Shown here piece after piece: positions 22,387 to 33,835 of a DNA stretch of 64,000 nucleotides (its first letter is position 1; each line of letters begins with the position of its first letter). The DNA comes from Aedes albopictus (taxonomy: Eukaryota; Arthropoda; Insecta; Diptera; Culicidae). The notes under the pieces are model-generated. The model was given only the letters and a program-made list of their open reading frames with translations, was not told where the DNA came from and ran no database searches. A program made the translations under genes and the position numbers. The stretch is taken from positions 343,594,505-343,658,504 of the forward strand of contig NC_085137.1 in assembly GCF_035046485.1 (NCBI RefSeq). Direction: 5' to 3'.

Positions 22387-24368
22387 TTACGCGTGACAGA
22401 TCGATACCTACATGTGTATGACAAACGGTCTGTAGAGTTTGATCTGCCAAGGTAATCATACAGGATGAGGTGCGCTATTCATAATTGAATAACAATGGAG
22501 ATTCAATGCGAATCATGTGGTATTTCAGGAAGAATTCAGCTGATGTCGGAGAATTTCAGAGAGATAGAAATTTCAGATGTTTTGGAATGAATTCTGGGGA
22601 TTTCATGAGAGCTTTAGGGAGTCTCAAGGGATATCTAGAAGGTTTCAAGGGACTGCAGGGAGTTTTAAAAAAGCTTCAGGAAATATCAAGAGAATGCATA
22701 GAGTTCCAAAGTGTTCGATTCCTTCATTATTATCACCAATCTGAAAAAGATGGGTTTGATTAGATCTGACCGAAAAGCACTTCGATAAAAACATTCAAAT
22801 TAAAGTTGGCTAAATTCAGTTCAATCTGATCCAATGAAAGAGTCTTCCAAAAAAAGTGGTAATCATTACGAAGCAAACGGCAGTATCAAGCCCTTTTCCT
22901 GTAATGAACACAAAGTTCAAATTTTTAATTAAATGATGAAGTAGCACAATGTTTCTCCAACTCTTCCGCATCTCTTCCAACAACAACAACAGCAAAAAAT
23001 AGAAATCAATCAAAGTAAAAGATTGAAGAGAGGGAGGCCTCATTCTTCTCGCCAGCGGCACAGTGAAATTCAATTACCGTGACTTTTAACACGCACCAGG
23101 AAGACGCGGAGTGAAAGCGCCAGGCTGTAAATTTATAAAAACAAGTGATATTTCTTCGCTTTTTATGCGCTACCCGCAGGCAGGTTCATTTTATCGCATT
23201 TTTTGCGGGTACGGTTCCTGCCTGGAAGTTCGACAAAAGTGGAGATTTTTGCTTTTTTGGTATCGAATTCCAATACGTTTTTTTCCTGCCTTCCCTAATG
23301 ACCTCACGGCTACGTTTTTCCATCTTGGTACGAACGGTACCACGGAAAATAAGGGAAACCGAAGAACAAAGGTCGTAAAAAAGATGAAGCACAATTGCCT
23401 GCTTTCCCGTGCCATTCGTTGTTCGATGGATAGGATGGTGGTTGTTTTTCCTCTTGATGAGGCATTTGCTATGGAAGACTCGATGCTCTAAGCCTTAAGG
23501 ATTATTTATGCGGATGAGAAGGCAATGTTGCCAGTTGTTTTCGCCATAAGTTTTCCGTGTAGAATCGTTTCGAAAACGCCCGTTCTGGAAACTCATCCAG
23601 TCCGCGCCCTCGTAGAGAACATTTCTATTCCTTTCACAAGATCCTTTTTCGCGGCGAACGAACGCTTCGGTAATAAATAATATCGTCCAAAAATTACCGG
23701 TACGTGTTTTGAATCTCTAACAAACTCTTACTGCCGGGCCTGAGTAAGATGGATGGATGGATGGAATGGCAAACACTTAACGTCTGGTCCCGGTACTAAT
23801 GTCCTACGGGAGAGGCAGTGTCTTCTCCGTCGCGGGGACATTACCGGAATGATGGAATTATGGTCCTTTCTCTTTCGACTCCCCCAGCCCTTCCGGAAGG
23901 GTCCCCCTAATCCTGTATACGTACGTGTGGCTTAGAATGCTGCTGGTGGATAAATCAAATTGCGTAGGAAATTTGAGCGATTGCCTATGAATAATGGTAG
24001 GGGCACGGCGCAGGGAGGACGAATGACGGGCGGCGAGTGACCGATAATTGCAAAAGCGAGAACAAAGCTGACGAGGATCACGGGATAAGCTCATCAGCAT
24101 TCCGGCGGTGTTTCGGATGTCCTCCTCAGGAGAAACAAATAACGTTGAATATGTCACCTGCATTATCGATGAGCTCGGAGGGAAAGCATGCCATCGCGTT
24201 GGATATTGTGGCAGGATTAATCTAATCGGAACACATTTTTTTAAATGTTTCAAGCACATTGCGAATAATTTTGCTTGTTTAGCATTGGTATTCTTTCAGT
24301 TTGTATTTTCCATGCTCTTGCAGTTTGACAGTTTCGCATATGTACAGAAAATTATGGCGGAATAAACT
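22387..24368. other. Low-repeat stretch with a short dyad-repeat patch
   Basis: 22485-22720 contains degenerate TTTCAG/GAATTTCAG words that create the open frame 22485-22763. The remainder (22800-24360) is less repetitive and moderately GC-rich near 23200-24200, with a GGAT run at 23749-23764. Overlapping open frames on both strands at 23111-23491 and 23858-24259 carry no domain I recognise and probably reflect composition. No gene called. Confidence 0.3.
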
Positions 24369-25231
24369 GCCCAGGTAACCAATAAGCAGTTAAAATGGCA
24401 TTTATTCGGCACTATATGCGCCTTTACAGCAGGTCATTAAATGCTAATTTGCCCTATATGCGCCATAAGTGCTACTTAAATGCAGGTTTTGGCCCAATAT
24501 ACGGCTGATTAAATGCTTAAATTTCCTGTCCCCCAGATTGTCAAAAATAAAACAAAATATTTCCCCTGCTCATTTTACGGCTTCCCTTTCTCTTCTATTT
24601 TTATCCTCTCTCTCCTGTGCAACTTTTGAGGCTTGGGGTACATTTTGAAATGCTGTTGTTGGTTTTTTGGCTGATTTCGGCGAAATTGGGATTTGATCCC
24701 TCGATCCTCGGGTTGACGATGGTGCTGAGCCGCGCAGCTATGTAAGCTATAGATGATTAGATAATGTGCGTTGGTTTTTTGATCAATTTAAAGCAGTTGC
24801 TTCGTCAGATATACTTTGTGCCCGGCATGTGCTGATAATTAAATCGAGCATTAGAAAGTAGCCAAAACCATGGAATTTATTTGCTAAAGTATGTTTTTAG
24901 TTGCTACTCTATAAATGACAGCACAAGCGAATGATAATGACATCTACAGCCGGTGCACATTAATTAAAAAGTGGAAATGTGTTGTGGGTTTAGCATCACT
25001 TATTCCACTCAGCAGTTTTATGGCACTAATGTAGCAGTTATGCTGCTTGTTGATCAAAACATACCGTGCATCTGAAATGCTACATAACTGCTGTCAGATT
25101 TTAAGTAGCATTTCAATTGCTAATATAAGGCAGTTTAGCAGTCGAACTGCTTTCATACGGCAGTAAGCAGGTCAAATGCAGATATAAAACAGAAATACGG
25201 CTTATTCAAATGCTTAATGGTTACCTGGGCG
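24369..25231. mobile_element. Non-autonomous DNA element with GCCCAGGTAACC ends
   Basis: Left end GCCCAGGTAACCAATAAGCA and right end TGCTTAATGGTTACCTGGGC are inverted repeats with one mismatch over 20 bp. Subterminal regions carry many copies of TAAATGC, GCATTT and ATATGCG words on both sides. The middle includes an unrelated stretch (about 24540-24800) with no long open frame. I could not assign a target duplication or superfamily. Confidence 0.75.
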
Positions 25232-25830
25232 GCTTTTGCCGTAAAGAAAATGTGATGGCTCTGATGCAAGAGCGTATGGAACCAAATGATATGCACAGTT
25301 ATTACGAAACTGTTAATGGCGTGCGAAGAAACACCTCGCCATCTTCCGTCATGTGCAATGACCATGATGGAAATTTGCTGACAGGCAAAACAATGGTGGC
25401 TGCCAGGAGGAGAAAGCATTCCGATGAATTGCTGAACGATGGGAATGGAAAAGCGGCAAACAGAGTTTGAATCGACGGCGATGGACGGGCTGTGGAACCT
25501 CCAACGCTAGACGAGTCCTAGACAGCCATTAGAGGGCTGAAGATTAAGGCTGCTGGAAGGGACGAACTCCCGGCCGAGCATTTCGAACACGGTTTGCGGC
25601 TGTATCAAACATTTTTTGGTCTTATTCTGAAGATATGGGATAAGCTATATCTGGCTGATAGTTGTTGTTTGAATGTTTCAAGCATATTGCGAATAAATCC
25701 GATTGGAAGTATAATATTGACCCAAAAAAATCTGCCTCATTTTCGCAGTACTGAACGACTGGTACCTACCACTGAGAAGATTTGAATATGTGGGAGTTTG
25801 AGAAATCAAACGTAACATACAAAAATATTA
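25232..25830. other. Low-repeat stretch, no supported gene
   Basis: Open frames 25210-25470 (plus) and 25153-25419 (minus) overlap and start inside the neighbouring transposon end, so they are not convincing. A 24-bp word around TTTCAAGCATATTGCGAATAA (25674) also occurs at about 24247, hinting at an old duplication. No gene seen. Confidence 0.3.
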
Positions 25831-25986
25831 GGGACTGTCCATAAACCACGTGGTCATTTTTTTGTGACTTTTCAACACCCGCGTGGTCATTAGTCCATAC
25901 AAAAATTTTTATTTGTCCATACAAAATGGTCATTGGCTGTACACCCCCCCCCCCCCTCAATGACCACGTGGTTTATGGACAGCCCC
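25831..25986. mobile_element. PIF/Harbinger-like MITE with TTA target duplication (copy 2)
   Basis: Ends GGGACTGTCCATAAACCACG and the complement of GGGGCTGTCCATAAACCACG, flanked by TTA on both sides (25828-25830, 25987-25989). Same family as 22214-22386, with a C run instead of a G run, so the core lies in opposite orientation. Confidence 0.85.
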
Positions 25987-26166
25987 TTAGGAGTTTCCCA
26001 CGAAAATATTTACTGTGTTCACAGTAAATATCACAGTCTGAAATCTTTGCAGGAATTTCTGCAGACATGTTTTACAACATTTTTGCAGAAATTCCTTTAC
26101 GGAATCCCTCAAGAAATTTCTCAAAAATGTTTCCTTGGATTTTCAGAGATCCTTCGAAAGTATCTC

Positions 26167-26761
26167 CCCAAGCAACACACATCTTATATAAGAGTTACGA
26201 CCAGGCTTGAAGGAAACTCCCTCGCGAGAAAATGAGGAAGTGATTTTGGCGATATTCTGAGGAGAGAAAATAAAACTCAGAAATCACAACGCAAATCCTC
26301 AACAGCACCGAGCGCGAGCTTGCCGCGCAGCGAGGTGTTCGTCCAACACTCATAATTGCTTGTTGTGTTTCTCACGTCCACTCACACTCAAAAAGCTTTC
26401 GCGAGTTCCACTCCCATACAAAGAAAGACTCTCGAGGCGAAAATCGCACTCAAAAACCCGAAATAATCATCGGCTCTTTTTTCGTTCCCCTCTTCCTCGC
26501 TCAGTTTTTATTGCCTCTCTGTTTGGGGTTCGTTCGCTCCCTCGCGACGAGGCAAAAGTAAAACACCGCTCTAGAGCATGTTGCAAAACTCTTTTGATTT
26601 CGAGGAGGATTATCAAGCCTGGTTACGACAGCGCAAGTTTTGGTTGTATAGAAGTTTATTTGACATAATTCTAACATTGTGTTTACATAACGTCAAATAA
26701 ACTTTTATACAACCAAAACTTGCGCCATCGTAACTTCTATATAACATGTGTGTTGCTTGGG
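26167..26761. mobile_element. CCCAAGCAACACACATG-ended MITE split by another insertion
   Basis: The left arm (26167-26200) pairs with 26729-26761. After removal of the insert at 26201-26622 the left arm continues GTTACGACAGCGCAAGTTTTGG and pairs with the complement at 26692-26734, so the host element is a nearly complete palindrome of about 170 bp. Same terminal sequence as the MITE at 14587. TC flanks each side. Confidence 0.85.
26201..26622. mobile_element. 422-bp nested element with CCAGGCTTGA ends and TTACGA duplication
   Basis: Perfect 10-bp inverted ends (CCAGGCTTGA and TCAAGCCTGG) are bounded by TTACGA at 26195-26200 and 26623-26628. TTACGA belongs to the interrupted MITE, so it is a target duplication of 6 bp (7 if the shared G is counted). 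The interior is GC-richer than its surroundings with several CTCGCGA words near both ends. No coding frame recognised. The superfamily is uncertain. Confidence 0.8.
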
Positions 26762-27369
26762 TCATTGCTTCATTTGAGGAGTTCTTCCAGGCATTCATCC
26801 TGGAATCCTCCAAGAATAACTTCGGAAATTGCTTCGAGAATTTTCGTTTATAAAAACCTAACACCAAAACATTTTCAAGAATTCCTCTAGAAATCTCCAA
26901 AACTATCATCAGAAGTGTTTAAACCCTGTAATACTCAACCCCACTTTTATACGGGGTATAGTTTGAGCATTTTTTGTATTTTTTTTTTCTTTCCTGGGCA
27001 ATCAAAACTTTAATATTTTGGCTAATTTTGATGATTACTCTGTATGTCTCAAAATAGTTTATGGTGTCTTCTGAAGCGTATTCACACTTTTTAAAAATCA
27101 TTGGAAAATTAATGTTTATGTAGTCACCTTTCAGGTGTAATTGTCTCTTTTGTATTGAATCGCAACAATTGATGTATTTTATTTTCTTTTAGATGATTCT
27201 ATTAAAGTAAATGAGTTTAAGGGAGTTGAATACACTCTTAAGCTATTTACCTTAAGATAACATGTTGAACAAAATTTTCCATGAAGAAAAAAAAAATAAA
27301 AATAAAAATATTCTAACAATAATCATAAAATCTTAAAATGTTTTCGTGTTGAAGCATCGGTATCCCAAA
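26762..27369. other. AT-rich stretch with short dyad-repeat patch
   Basis: 26770-26900 has GAATTCCTC-type words. The rest is AT-rich with poly-A runs (27287-27310). No gene seen. Confidence 0.4.
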
Positions 27370-27911
27370 TACCCGACTAGAGGATCATAACAAAAATATA
27401 TCATAATTATATCTCATTGTGATATGACTAACAAATTATGTTATAGTTTTGTTATGACATGGGTTGTTTATTACTTTTTCGAACTAAATTATAACAAAAT
27501 ATATTATAATCTTTTGTAACTAATTTTGTTATAAATGATTCAAAACAAATTCTGTTAAAACTTTGTTATTTTTACAACTGAATAAAATGATTCGTTGGAA
27601 AAATAACACAATTATATCAGAATATGAAATAATTTTGATTTTTAAATACATTACAAAAAATAAAAATAAAAATATTATGTATTCGTTTTTTTGTTTGTTT
27701 TTTTTACTGCGCAGAATGCCGGAAGCGTATCCGAGTACTCTCAAAACTAAAAGGTACTCTTATTTTTCCAACTTTGAACCGAACTTCGACTCGTTAAAAT
27801 AAGAAACTATTTTTATTATTGATTATGCGAATAGAACGGTTGGGTCATGCGGTATTACCAAAAGTACAAATTTTCTGGAACATGTCCTTATACTATTGAG
27901 CGGCCCAGATG

Positions 27912-28130
27912 CAAAGGGGTGTAAGTGACCATTTTGAGCTGAGCATATAAAAAAACTTCAGATTTCAAGCTCCCAGGAACATTTTTATGATGATTCGAAA
28001 AATTCCAATATATCAGAGAAAATTCGGTTTATTTTTGAAACTCCATACATTTTGTATGGGATGAAAAATTGATGAAAAACTTCAAACCTCATTTACTCAA
28101 AAGTGGGGTTTTGTCACTTACATCCCTTTG
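27912..28130. mobile_element. Nested MITE with CAAAGGGRTGTAAGTGAC ends
   Basis: Left CAAAGGGGTGTAAGTGAC and right GTCACTTACATCCCTTTG pair with one mismatch over 18 bp. 219 bp, non-coding. Confidence 0.8.
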
Positions 28131-28393
28131 TTTCTAACCCCCTCTATTCTAATATCGGAGTTGGAGTAGTTGGAGCGTATTGAAAAGACAAGGTCTCTCG
28201 GGAAACATGTTCCGTAATGATTACTTTAAAATCAATGAACACGTACTGTATAGTAGCAAAGGTTTATTGGCTGGGACTCTTATTTAATTTGCACATCTTC
28301 CGGCAAATCTTCCGGAGTTAGATTTAAGTGCAATAAAAGCAACATGAATAATTTCACAGTATTTGTGCAGTAGCTTTATACACCCAAACCTTA

Positions 28394-28580
28394 TTTTACG
28401 TCCACTATTGGCTTAGCGAAAAAAATTTCTATCGACAAAATAATGATCAAAATACACATTTTTATATTTTTTTACACTTCTCACAATCACGAAGATGTTT
28501 TAAAAAATATAAAACTGTTGAGTTTGCTCATTGTCTTAGCGGTAGAATTTTTTGTCGTTTAGCCAAGCATGGACGTAAAA
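28394..28580. mobile_element. Nested foldback MITE with TTTTACGTCCA ends
   Basis: Left TTTTACGTCCACTATTGGCTTAG pairs with right CTTGGCTAAACG...TGGACGTAAAA across about 40 bp with several mismatches (for example GGCTTAGCGA against the complement GGCTAAACGA). 187 bp, AT-rich loop. Confidence 0.75.
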
Positions 28581-28850
28581 AACGGACTGGCTATTTTTTC
28601 GTCGTTCTCTTTGTTCAACAAACGACGACGGGCCATGCGCACGCCACCACTGTTTTTAGTGTTTCAGTGCGCATGCCTGCGCACCGCGATAGCGCTGTTG
28701 GTAAGAGAGAGAGGTTCATTGTTTGATCTTGCATTCAAATCTCTGTCTATTTTTGTTCTGCGACTGACAATTGTTTAAACAAGAGATGGGGGAATAGGGA
28801 AACTGGCAATACGTGGAACCAGTAAAGCTTCTTTCATTGCTCGCTTCAGG

Positions 28851-28935
28851 TGCTGTGATAGCCTCATTGGTAAAGGCGACTGATAATTAGCGATGGTAGG
28901 ATTATTGGTTCAAATCCCGTCCGGGTATATATGTA
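28851..28935 (+). mobile_element. tRNA-like SINE head
   Basis: GATAGCCTCATTGGTAAAGGC resembles an A box region and GGTTCAAATCCCG (about 28908) a B box. Spacing is tRNA-like, but the acceptor stem does not close and no CCA-proximal pairing is seen, so a SINE fragment is preferred to a tRNA gene. Confidence 0.55.
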
Positions 28936-29311
28936 TGTTTTATAATGAACTAGAAAGTTTTTTTGCGTGACCTATTATTTTCTAAAAATAGAATAACACA
29001 CTCAAAATAGTTACCCAAAAAATGAGTATAAAAAATAGTTTTTACCCTAATTGGTGTCAAAGGAATTATAACACAATTTGTTATAATTTTGTTATATTCT
29101 ATCATATTTCATGGAACAAATTTTGTAATATTTTTGTTATGATCATAACACAAGTTATTACATTTTTGTTCTTTTCAGTGGGAATTTTGTTAGAATTTTT
29201 GTTATTTTAACTACTAACGGTACATGTTTTATAACAACCCTTGTTATAAAAATTTATTGTAACAAAATAACACAGCTTGTTATAATTATGTAATGTCCAT
29301 CTAGTCGGGTA

Positions 29312-29927
29312 AGCTTCCAGGAAAACATGAATGTGTTTCATGAATGCTCAAAAATTAAAACTAGAAAAATCGAAATCGCAAAAAAAAAACAAAATCACGA
29401 ATCAAAATTAATAATTTTTCAAAACATGTATAAATCGATTTTTGATAACAAAAAATGATATTTACATCAAATTCAAAAATATGGGATGAGAAGGTACAGG
29501 GATTCTTCAAGAACCCTCTAGTAATTTCTTAAGAATTTCCTCCAGAGATTCTTCCTAGAGTAAGTAAGTTTTGTGAAATTTTGATAAAAACTTCTGAAAA
29601 AAAATCATTTCTTGTAAGAATCTCTGAAGGAATCATAGGAGATATTTCTTATGGAATCGCAGGATCAATTTCTTAACAAAAAATCATGTATGAATTGCTG
29701 CAGGAATCCCCGACAGGAAGGGATTCTTGGAGGAATCCTTAGGACAATTTCTGAATGCATCTTTGTAGGAGTTTTAAATAGTTTTAGAGAAATTTAAAAA
29801 AAAAGCTCTAAGTATGAACTTTTGCAAAAATCCGTTGCTGTAATAACTGAAGAAATCCCTCAAACTTTGAAAAAGTCAGATGGAATCCGAGCTGGAATGC
29901 ATGAAAAAATCTATAATGTCTACAATA
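29312..29927. repeat. Degenerate dyad repeats, purine-rich strand
   Basis: AT-rich to 29480, then GAATCTCTGAAGGAATC-like words at irregular spacing to about 29925. No gene seen. Confidence 0.5.
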
Positions 29928-30806
29928 TAAAGCCTGTATCCGCAATAATCGGGACACAGAAATACAGCTGTAACTCTGCAATAGTTACATTAAAATTGCT
30001 CAAATTTGGAACAATGAAAGAGTAGAATGTGCGTCATTGAATTTTGTACAGCCTCTAGTTTTGATTGTCAGCGCTGTAACTTGTGAATTTGGCAAAGGAA
30101 ACGGCTGAAATTTTGTACACAAACCACTTAAACCATATTTGTTGCACAGGCAAAATTTCAAAAAAACTCGATGAACTATCAACAATTTTATAGTAGAAAC
30201 ATGTATTGGGACTGCAGGTGTTTTTGGCCCTTCAGACAGCAATTAGTCAGCACCCTTTATTGTTTCGATTGTACTATTGAGAGTACTATACCAATAATCA
30301 TCAAATTTTGCAGGCATAATATACACATAATCAACTACCTTCTGTGAAAATTTCATGAAAATTGGCAGATAAATACAAAAGTTATGCATAGGCAAATATT
30401 ACAGATGAAAAACACGAAAAAAAATCACTAACACTCGCCCCTTTCCACACCTGTAGCTTTCAAACCAATTGATTAAAGTTGATGAAATTTTGCAAGAAAG
30501 TGTCTCTATAAGTATCATAGCTGCTAACGAAATTTCATAATTATTATCACAAAACTTTGAACTGTAGCGTAAAAGAACCATCTATTATGCGAATGAAAAT
30601 TCGTCATGTTTGTACAAAATGCTTAAAACCACGTCTATTTGTTTTTCATCCACAGTTAAAAGTAATGCATCGATTTTTATGAAATTTGGCACAAATAATA
30701 AACATACACCCAAGAGTTCTCGGTCAATTATTTGGCCAATTTTACCGATTCATTACAGAGCTACAGCCGTATTTCTGTGTCCCGATTATTGCGGATACAG
30801 GCTTTA
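29928..30806. mobile_element. Mariner-like non-autonomous element with about 50-bp inverted ends
   Basis: The left end TAAAGCCTGTATCCGCAATA and the complement of the right end match almost perfectly for about 50 bp, running through CGGGACACAGAAATACAGC and TAACTCTG. TA is present at both outer edges. The 880-bp interior has no transposase frame (small frames 29822-30025 and 30000-30242 are unsupported). Tc1/mariner-like by ends and target only. Confidence 0.85.
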
Positions 30807-31600
30807 ATCCTTGAGGAAATCTCAGGAAGTAGTATTGAATGAATCTAGAGGAACATGTGAAGGAATACGAGAGAAACTCTTTAAGAAATCTCTCAAGGAA
30901 TTTATGAACAATGTCCTGGGTAAACTCCTTGGGAAACTAAATAACGTATATTGGGGATTTTTTTGAGCAACATACAGAAGTAATCCTTTAATAATTTTTT
31001 TGGAGGATTTTCCGAAATATTCCGAAATACGTTTTTCCTCAATTTCTGTTAAAATATCTGGTAAAAATGCCTGAAACAATGTCTATTATGGCCCATAAAA
31101 AAACTCTTGATGTATTTACAAAAAATCTTAAAAAAACCTTGGTTATATTTCTAGGAATCCATGGTGAAATCCTCAGAGTTATGCTTAGAGGAAATTTCTG
31201 GAGAAATGCACGAACAAATATATTGAGGTCATCCTGTACGAACTCCTATGGGAATCTCTGCAGAAATTGTTACCTGAATCAGTGAAAGCCTGAATAACGC
31301 AAGAGTATCTGAAGAAATCAATGAAGGATTCTCTGGATGAATCCCTGAAGAAAGTCTTGGACACATTTTTGAAGGAATTTCATAACGAAGCCTTGGAGAA
31401 ATTTCTTGAAATCCCATAAATATTTTGATCGCACAAAAACTCTGAATTGAACCATAGTAAATTTTAAGTTCGAACTTGAGCAACTTTGGAAGGAATCCAT
31501 AAAAAATATTCTAAAATTTGGATTTTTTTTAAGGAATTCTATAAATAGTTTCCGAAGGATCAGTTTGAATACTGTAGTAGTGTTCAATGAACAAAGAGAC
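30807..31600. repeat. Degenerate dyad repeats, purine-rich strand
   Basis: GAAATCTCTCAAGGAATTT-like words with irregular spacing; open frames 30822-31079, 31067-31285, 31229-31605 derive from them. No gene seen. Confidence 0.55.
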
Positions 31601-32850
31601 AGCATTACAAGTCAAGCTCCAGTGGCTGCGTAGCGTTGGAAAAAGAATGAAAAATACACTACAAAAACTTTCACAGAAACTACACCACTGCACCATCAAA
31701 TCCTCACATTGACATAGAACATGTCTTCAGCAAGATTAACCTCAGCACCAGCAGCATTCCGAGCGGAAGCGGAAAAAATCAGCCTGACCGCCAGCAAATT
31801 TATTGCCTCCGATGACCATCAACAGTCAAAACCGTAATGGATTTCGGTGGCTCGGATAAAAAGGGATAACATTAACGACTGGTGGAAATCCATTTCGAGC
31901 CGTGCTGCCCTTGCGAGGGGAATTCGGCCAGCTCACGTGTAGGAACATGTGCTAGGAGCGAAGATGTACGACATACGGGAAGTGCCAGGAATCCCAGCGA
32001 GAAGTCGTTATCTTTTGTTTTCCTTATTACACATTCCCGTTTTTTTTTCTGGCAAAGGCTTAGAATGACAAGTGGACAACGGATTCCGACTTATACTCGG
32101 CCTGTGTGCAACACGGTGAGATGTCCAGAACTGACGGAAGGCAAAGATCATCTATCTAGTTCCGTCCTTCCCATTGAGATATTCCAGTCTATTTATTTTG
32201 GTAAACTCGTCCGCCAAATAACGGCGTCCATGCTGATGGCCGTTGTTGTTGGCTGACGGAATGGGATTTGAGTGAGGTTAGGAGGAGGCCCACTTCACTC
32301 GTGTTTGGGTGTTTGTTTTGGGCCATCAGATAACGGCTCGGGATGGAAATCTGTTTGTGAAGGGCGCGAAGGTCTGTTTTTCGGTGTGTTGAACAAGAGT
32401 AAGTACCAATGTGGGGATGTTTGATAACAACAAATTTGGGGCTTCTGATGGAAGAGCTGTAGTGTTGGTGTGTACCACGGTAATTGGAAATGAGTATTTG
32501 AATGGATCGGTTGAAATAGATGAATTGATTAAATAGCTTCATTTATTTTAAGAAACTGCGAAAGAAAAATGATAACAAAACTTAACTGTTTTGAAGCACT
32601 AATGCGCTACGAATGGATGAAGGATGTTCCTGTACAAGCTTCACGCTGCAATTGCAGTATAGTTACTAGAAAGACGTCGATTACCCATAGATTAAAATAA
32701 GAAATTTTATTATAATAGCACAGTTTTGGATTATAAAATATATTTGCAACTTGCTTGAAAATCCAAAACAAACGAATATTGGAGTTTCTCACCTTGGTAA
32801 GTACTCAACAGCAACGAGACATTGTCAAATTAAAGCTTTTTTACCACCAT
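31601..32850. other. Low-repeat stretch, no supported gene
   Basis: About 1.2 kb of single-copy-looking DNA, GC-richer at 31740-32460. Overlapping frames on both strands (31882-32256 plus, 32189-32542 minus) have no recognisable domain. Could be conserved non-coding DNA. Confidence 0.3.
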
Positions 32851-33007
32851 CTTCTTCTTTTTATGGCTCTACGTCCCCACTGGGACTTGGTCTGCCTCGC
32901 TTCAACTTAGTGTTCCTTGAGCACTTCCACAGTTATTAATTGAAGGGCTTTCTTTGCCTGCCATTGCATGAATTTGTATATTGTTAGGCAAGTACAATGA
33001 TACTCCA
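32851..33007 (-). mobile_element. Feilai-like SINE, 5' truncated
   Basis: On the minus strand this ends in ...GTCCCAGTGGGGACGTAGAGCC plus AAG/AAGAAG triplets, the 3' body of the Aedes Feilai SINE as I know it. It keeps the middle segment (GCAGGCAAAGAAAGCCCTTC) but lacks the tRNA-related head. Confidence 0.8.
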
Positions 33008-33654
33008 TACCACCATCTCTTCAGAAATAACAAAAACCAACTCTCATTTTAAATCAAGACAGTTCCATTTCCGTCAGCTTGAATCTGCTCCAGTGACTGC
33101 CTGTCCACCACTGATGTTCAATTTTGGAAACGCAATCGTCATCATCAGTCGATTCCCAGAATGAGTATTCATTTTATCCTTGAACAAATATTTGCACATT
33201 AAATGTATGCACCGTAAACGATAGGAGGAAGCGTACTCATCCAATTCCATTCCAGCAGCGAGTGGGTAGCTAGGCACCGGGGGATGATCGACGAAAAGTA
33301 CAGCTTTGCCAACCCCAGAAGCTCAATCCGCAAGCCAGACCAGAGAGTGTGGGGGCTTCTGAGGGAAGTGGCCAGAATCACCAACCAATAATAATATTAT
33401 CGTCATGTCTGCATGTTTTCGGTCGTTTTATTATCTTCGAAAATATATCGCATTTGCCTGGTTAGCAATCCCCAACACCGAGAATGACGGTCGCCCAGAA
33501 GACCAGGGCCGGCTTTAGGCGTCGCGTTGGTTCTTACTCTAATTCCAGGATAGTAAAATCGAAATTTTAGAATGGGAAACGAAAAACTACCCTATCGTGG
33601 TTAATGTGAATTCCATTCAAACGAAATTTCCAAATATCTCTGAACAAATCTGAA
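33008..33654. other. Low-repeat stretch, no supported gene
   Basis: Single-copy-looking DNA. Frames 33074-33277 and 33199-33384 (minus) overlap each other and lack motifs. Confidence 0.3.
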
Positions 33655-33835
33655 ATTCCTTCTTATTCTTGGTTTAACATCCTCACTCTTACAAAGCCTT
33701 TATCTGAGTTTAATGTTCTATGAGCACTTCCATTAACTGGAAGCTTTCTCTGCCAGTGACCATTTTGTACCGACCGGGAATTGAACCCATCATCCTTGAT
33801 GAATATCCATACCTTTACAGCTGTGGCTAAATGGG
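33655..33835 (-). mobile_element. Diverged Feilai-related tRNA SINE
   Basis: On the minus strand it begins with an A-box-like TAGCCACAGCTGTAAAGG and has the B box GGGTTCAATTCCCGGTCGG. A body follows with CTGGCAGAGAAAGCTTCC and GTGCTCATAGAACATTAAAC, corresponding to Feilai body words but diverged. Ends in AAGAATAAGAA. Confidence 0.7.

Larger units (their letters stand above)
27370..29311. mobile_element. TACCCGACTAGA-ended DNA element with three nested insertions
   Basis: The ends TACCCGACTAGA and TCTAGTCGGGTA are perfect 12-bp inverted repeats that include a TA target. Inside each end lie about 200-250 bp of ATAACAAAATT/TTGTTATAA words that pair with one another (27400-27640 with 29040-29290). 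The element carries MITEs at 27912 and 28394 and a tRNA-like SINE at about 28851. It has no long open frame. Confidence 0.75.

Noticed and set aside
24369..25231. Assignment of the GCCCAGGTAACC-ended element to hAT or another superfamily
   Set aside because: No 8-bp or other clear target duplication is visible at its flanks.
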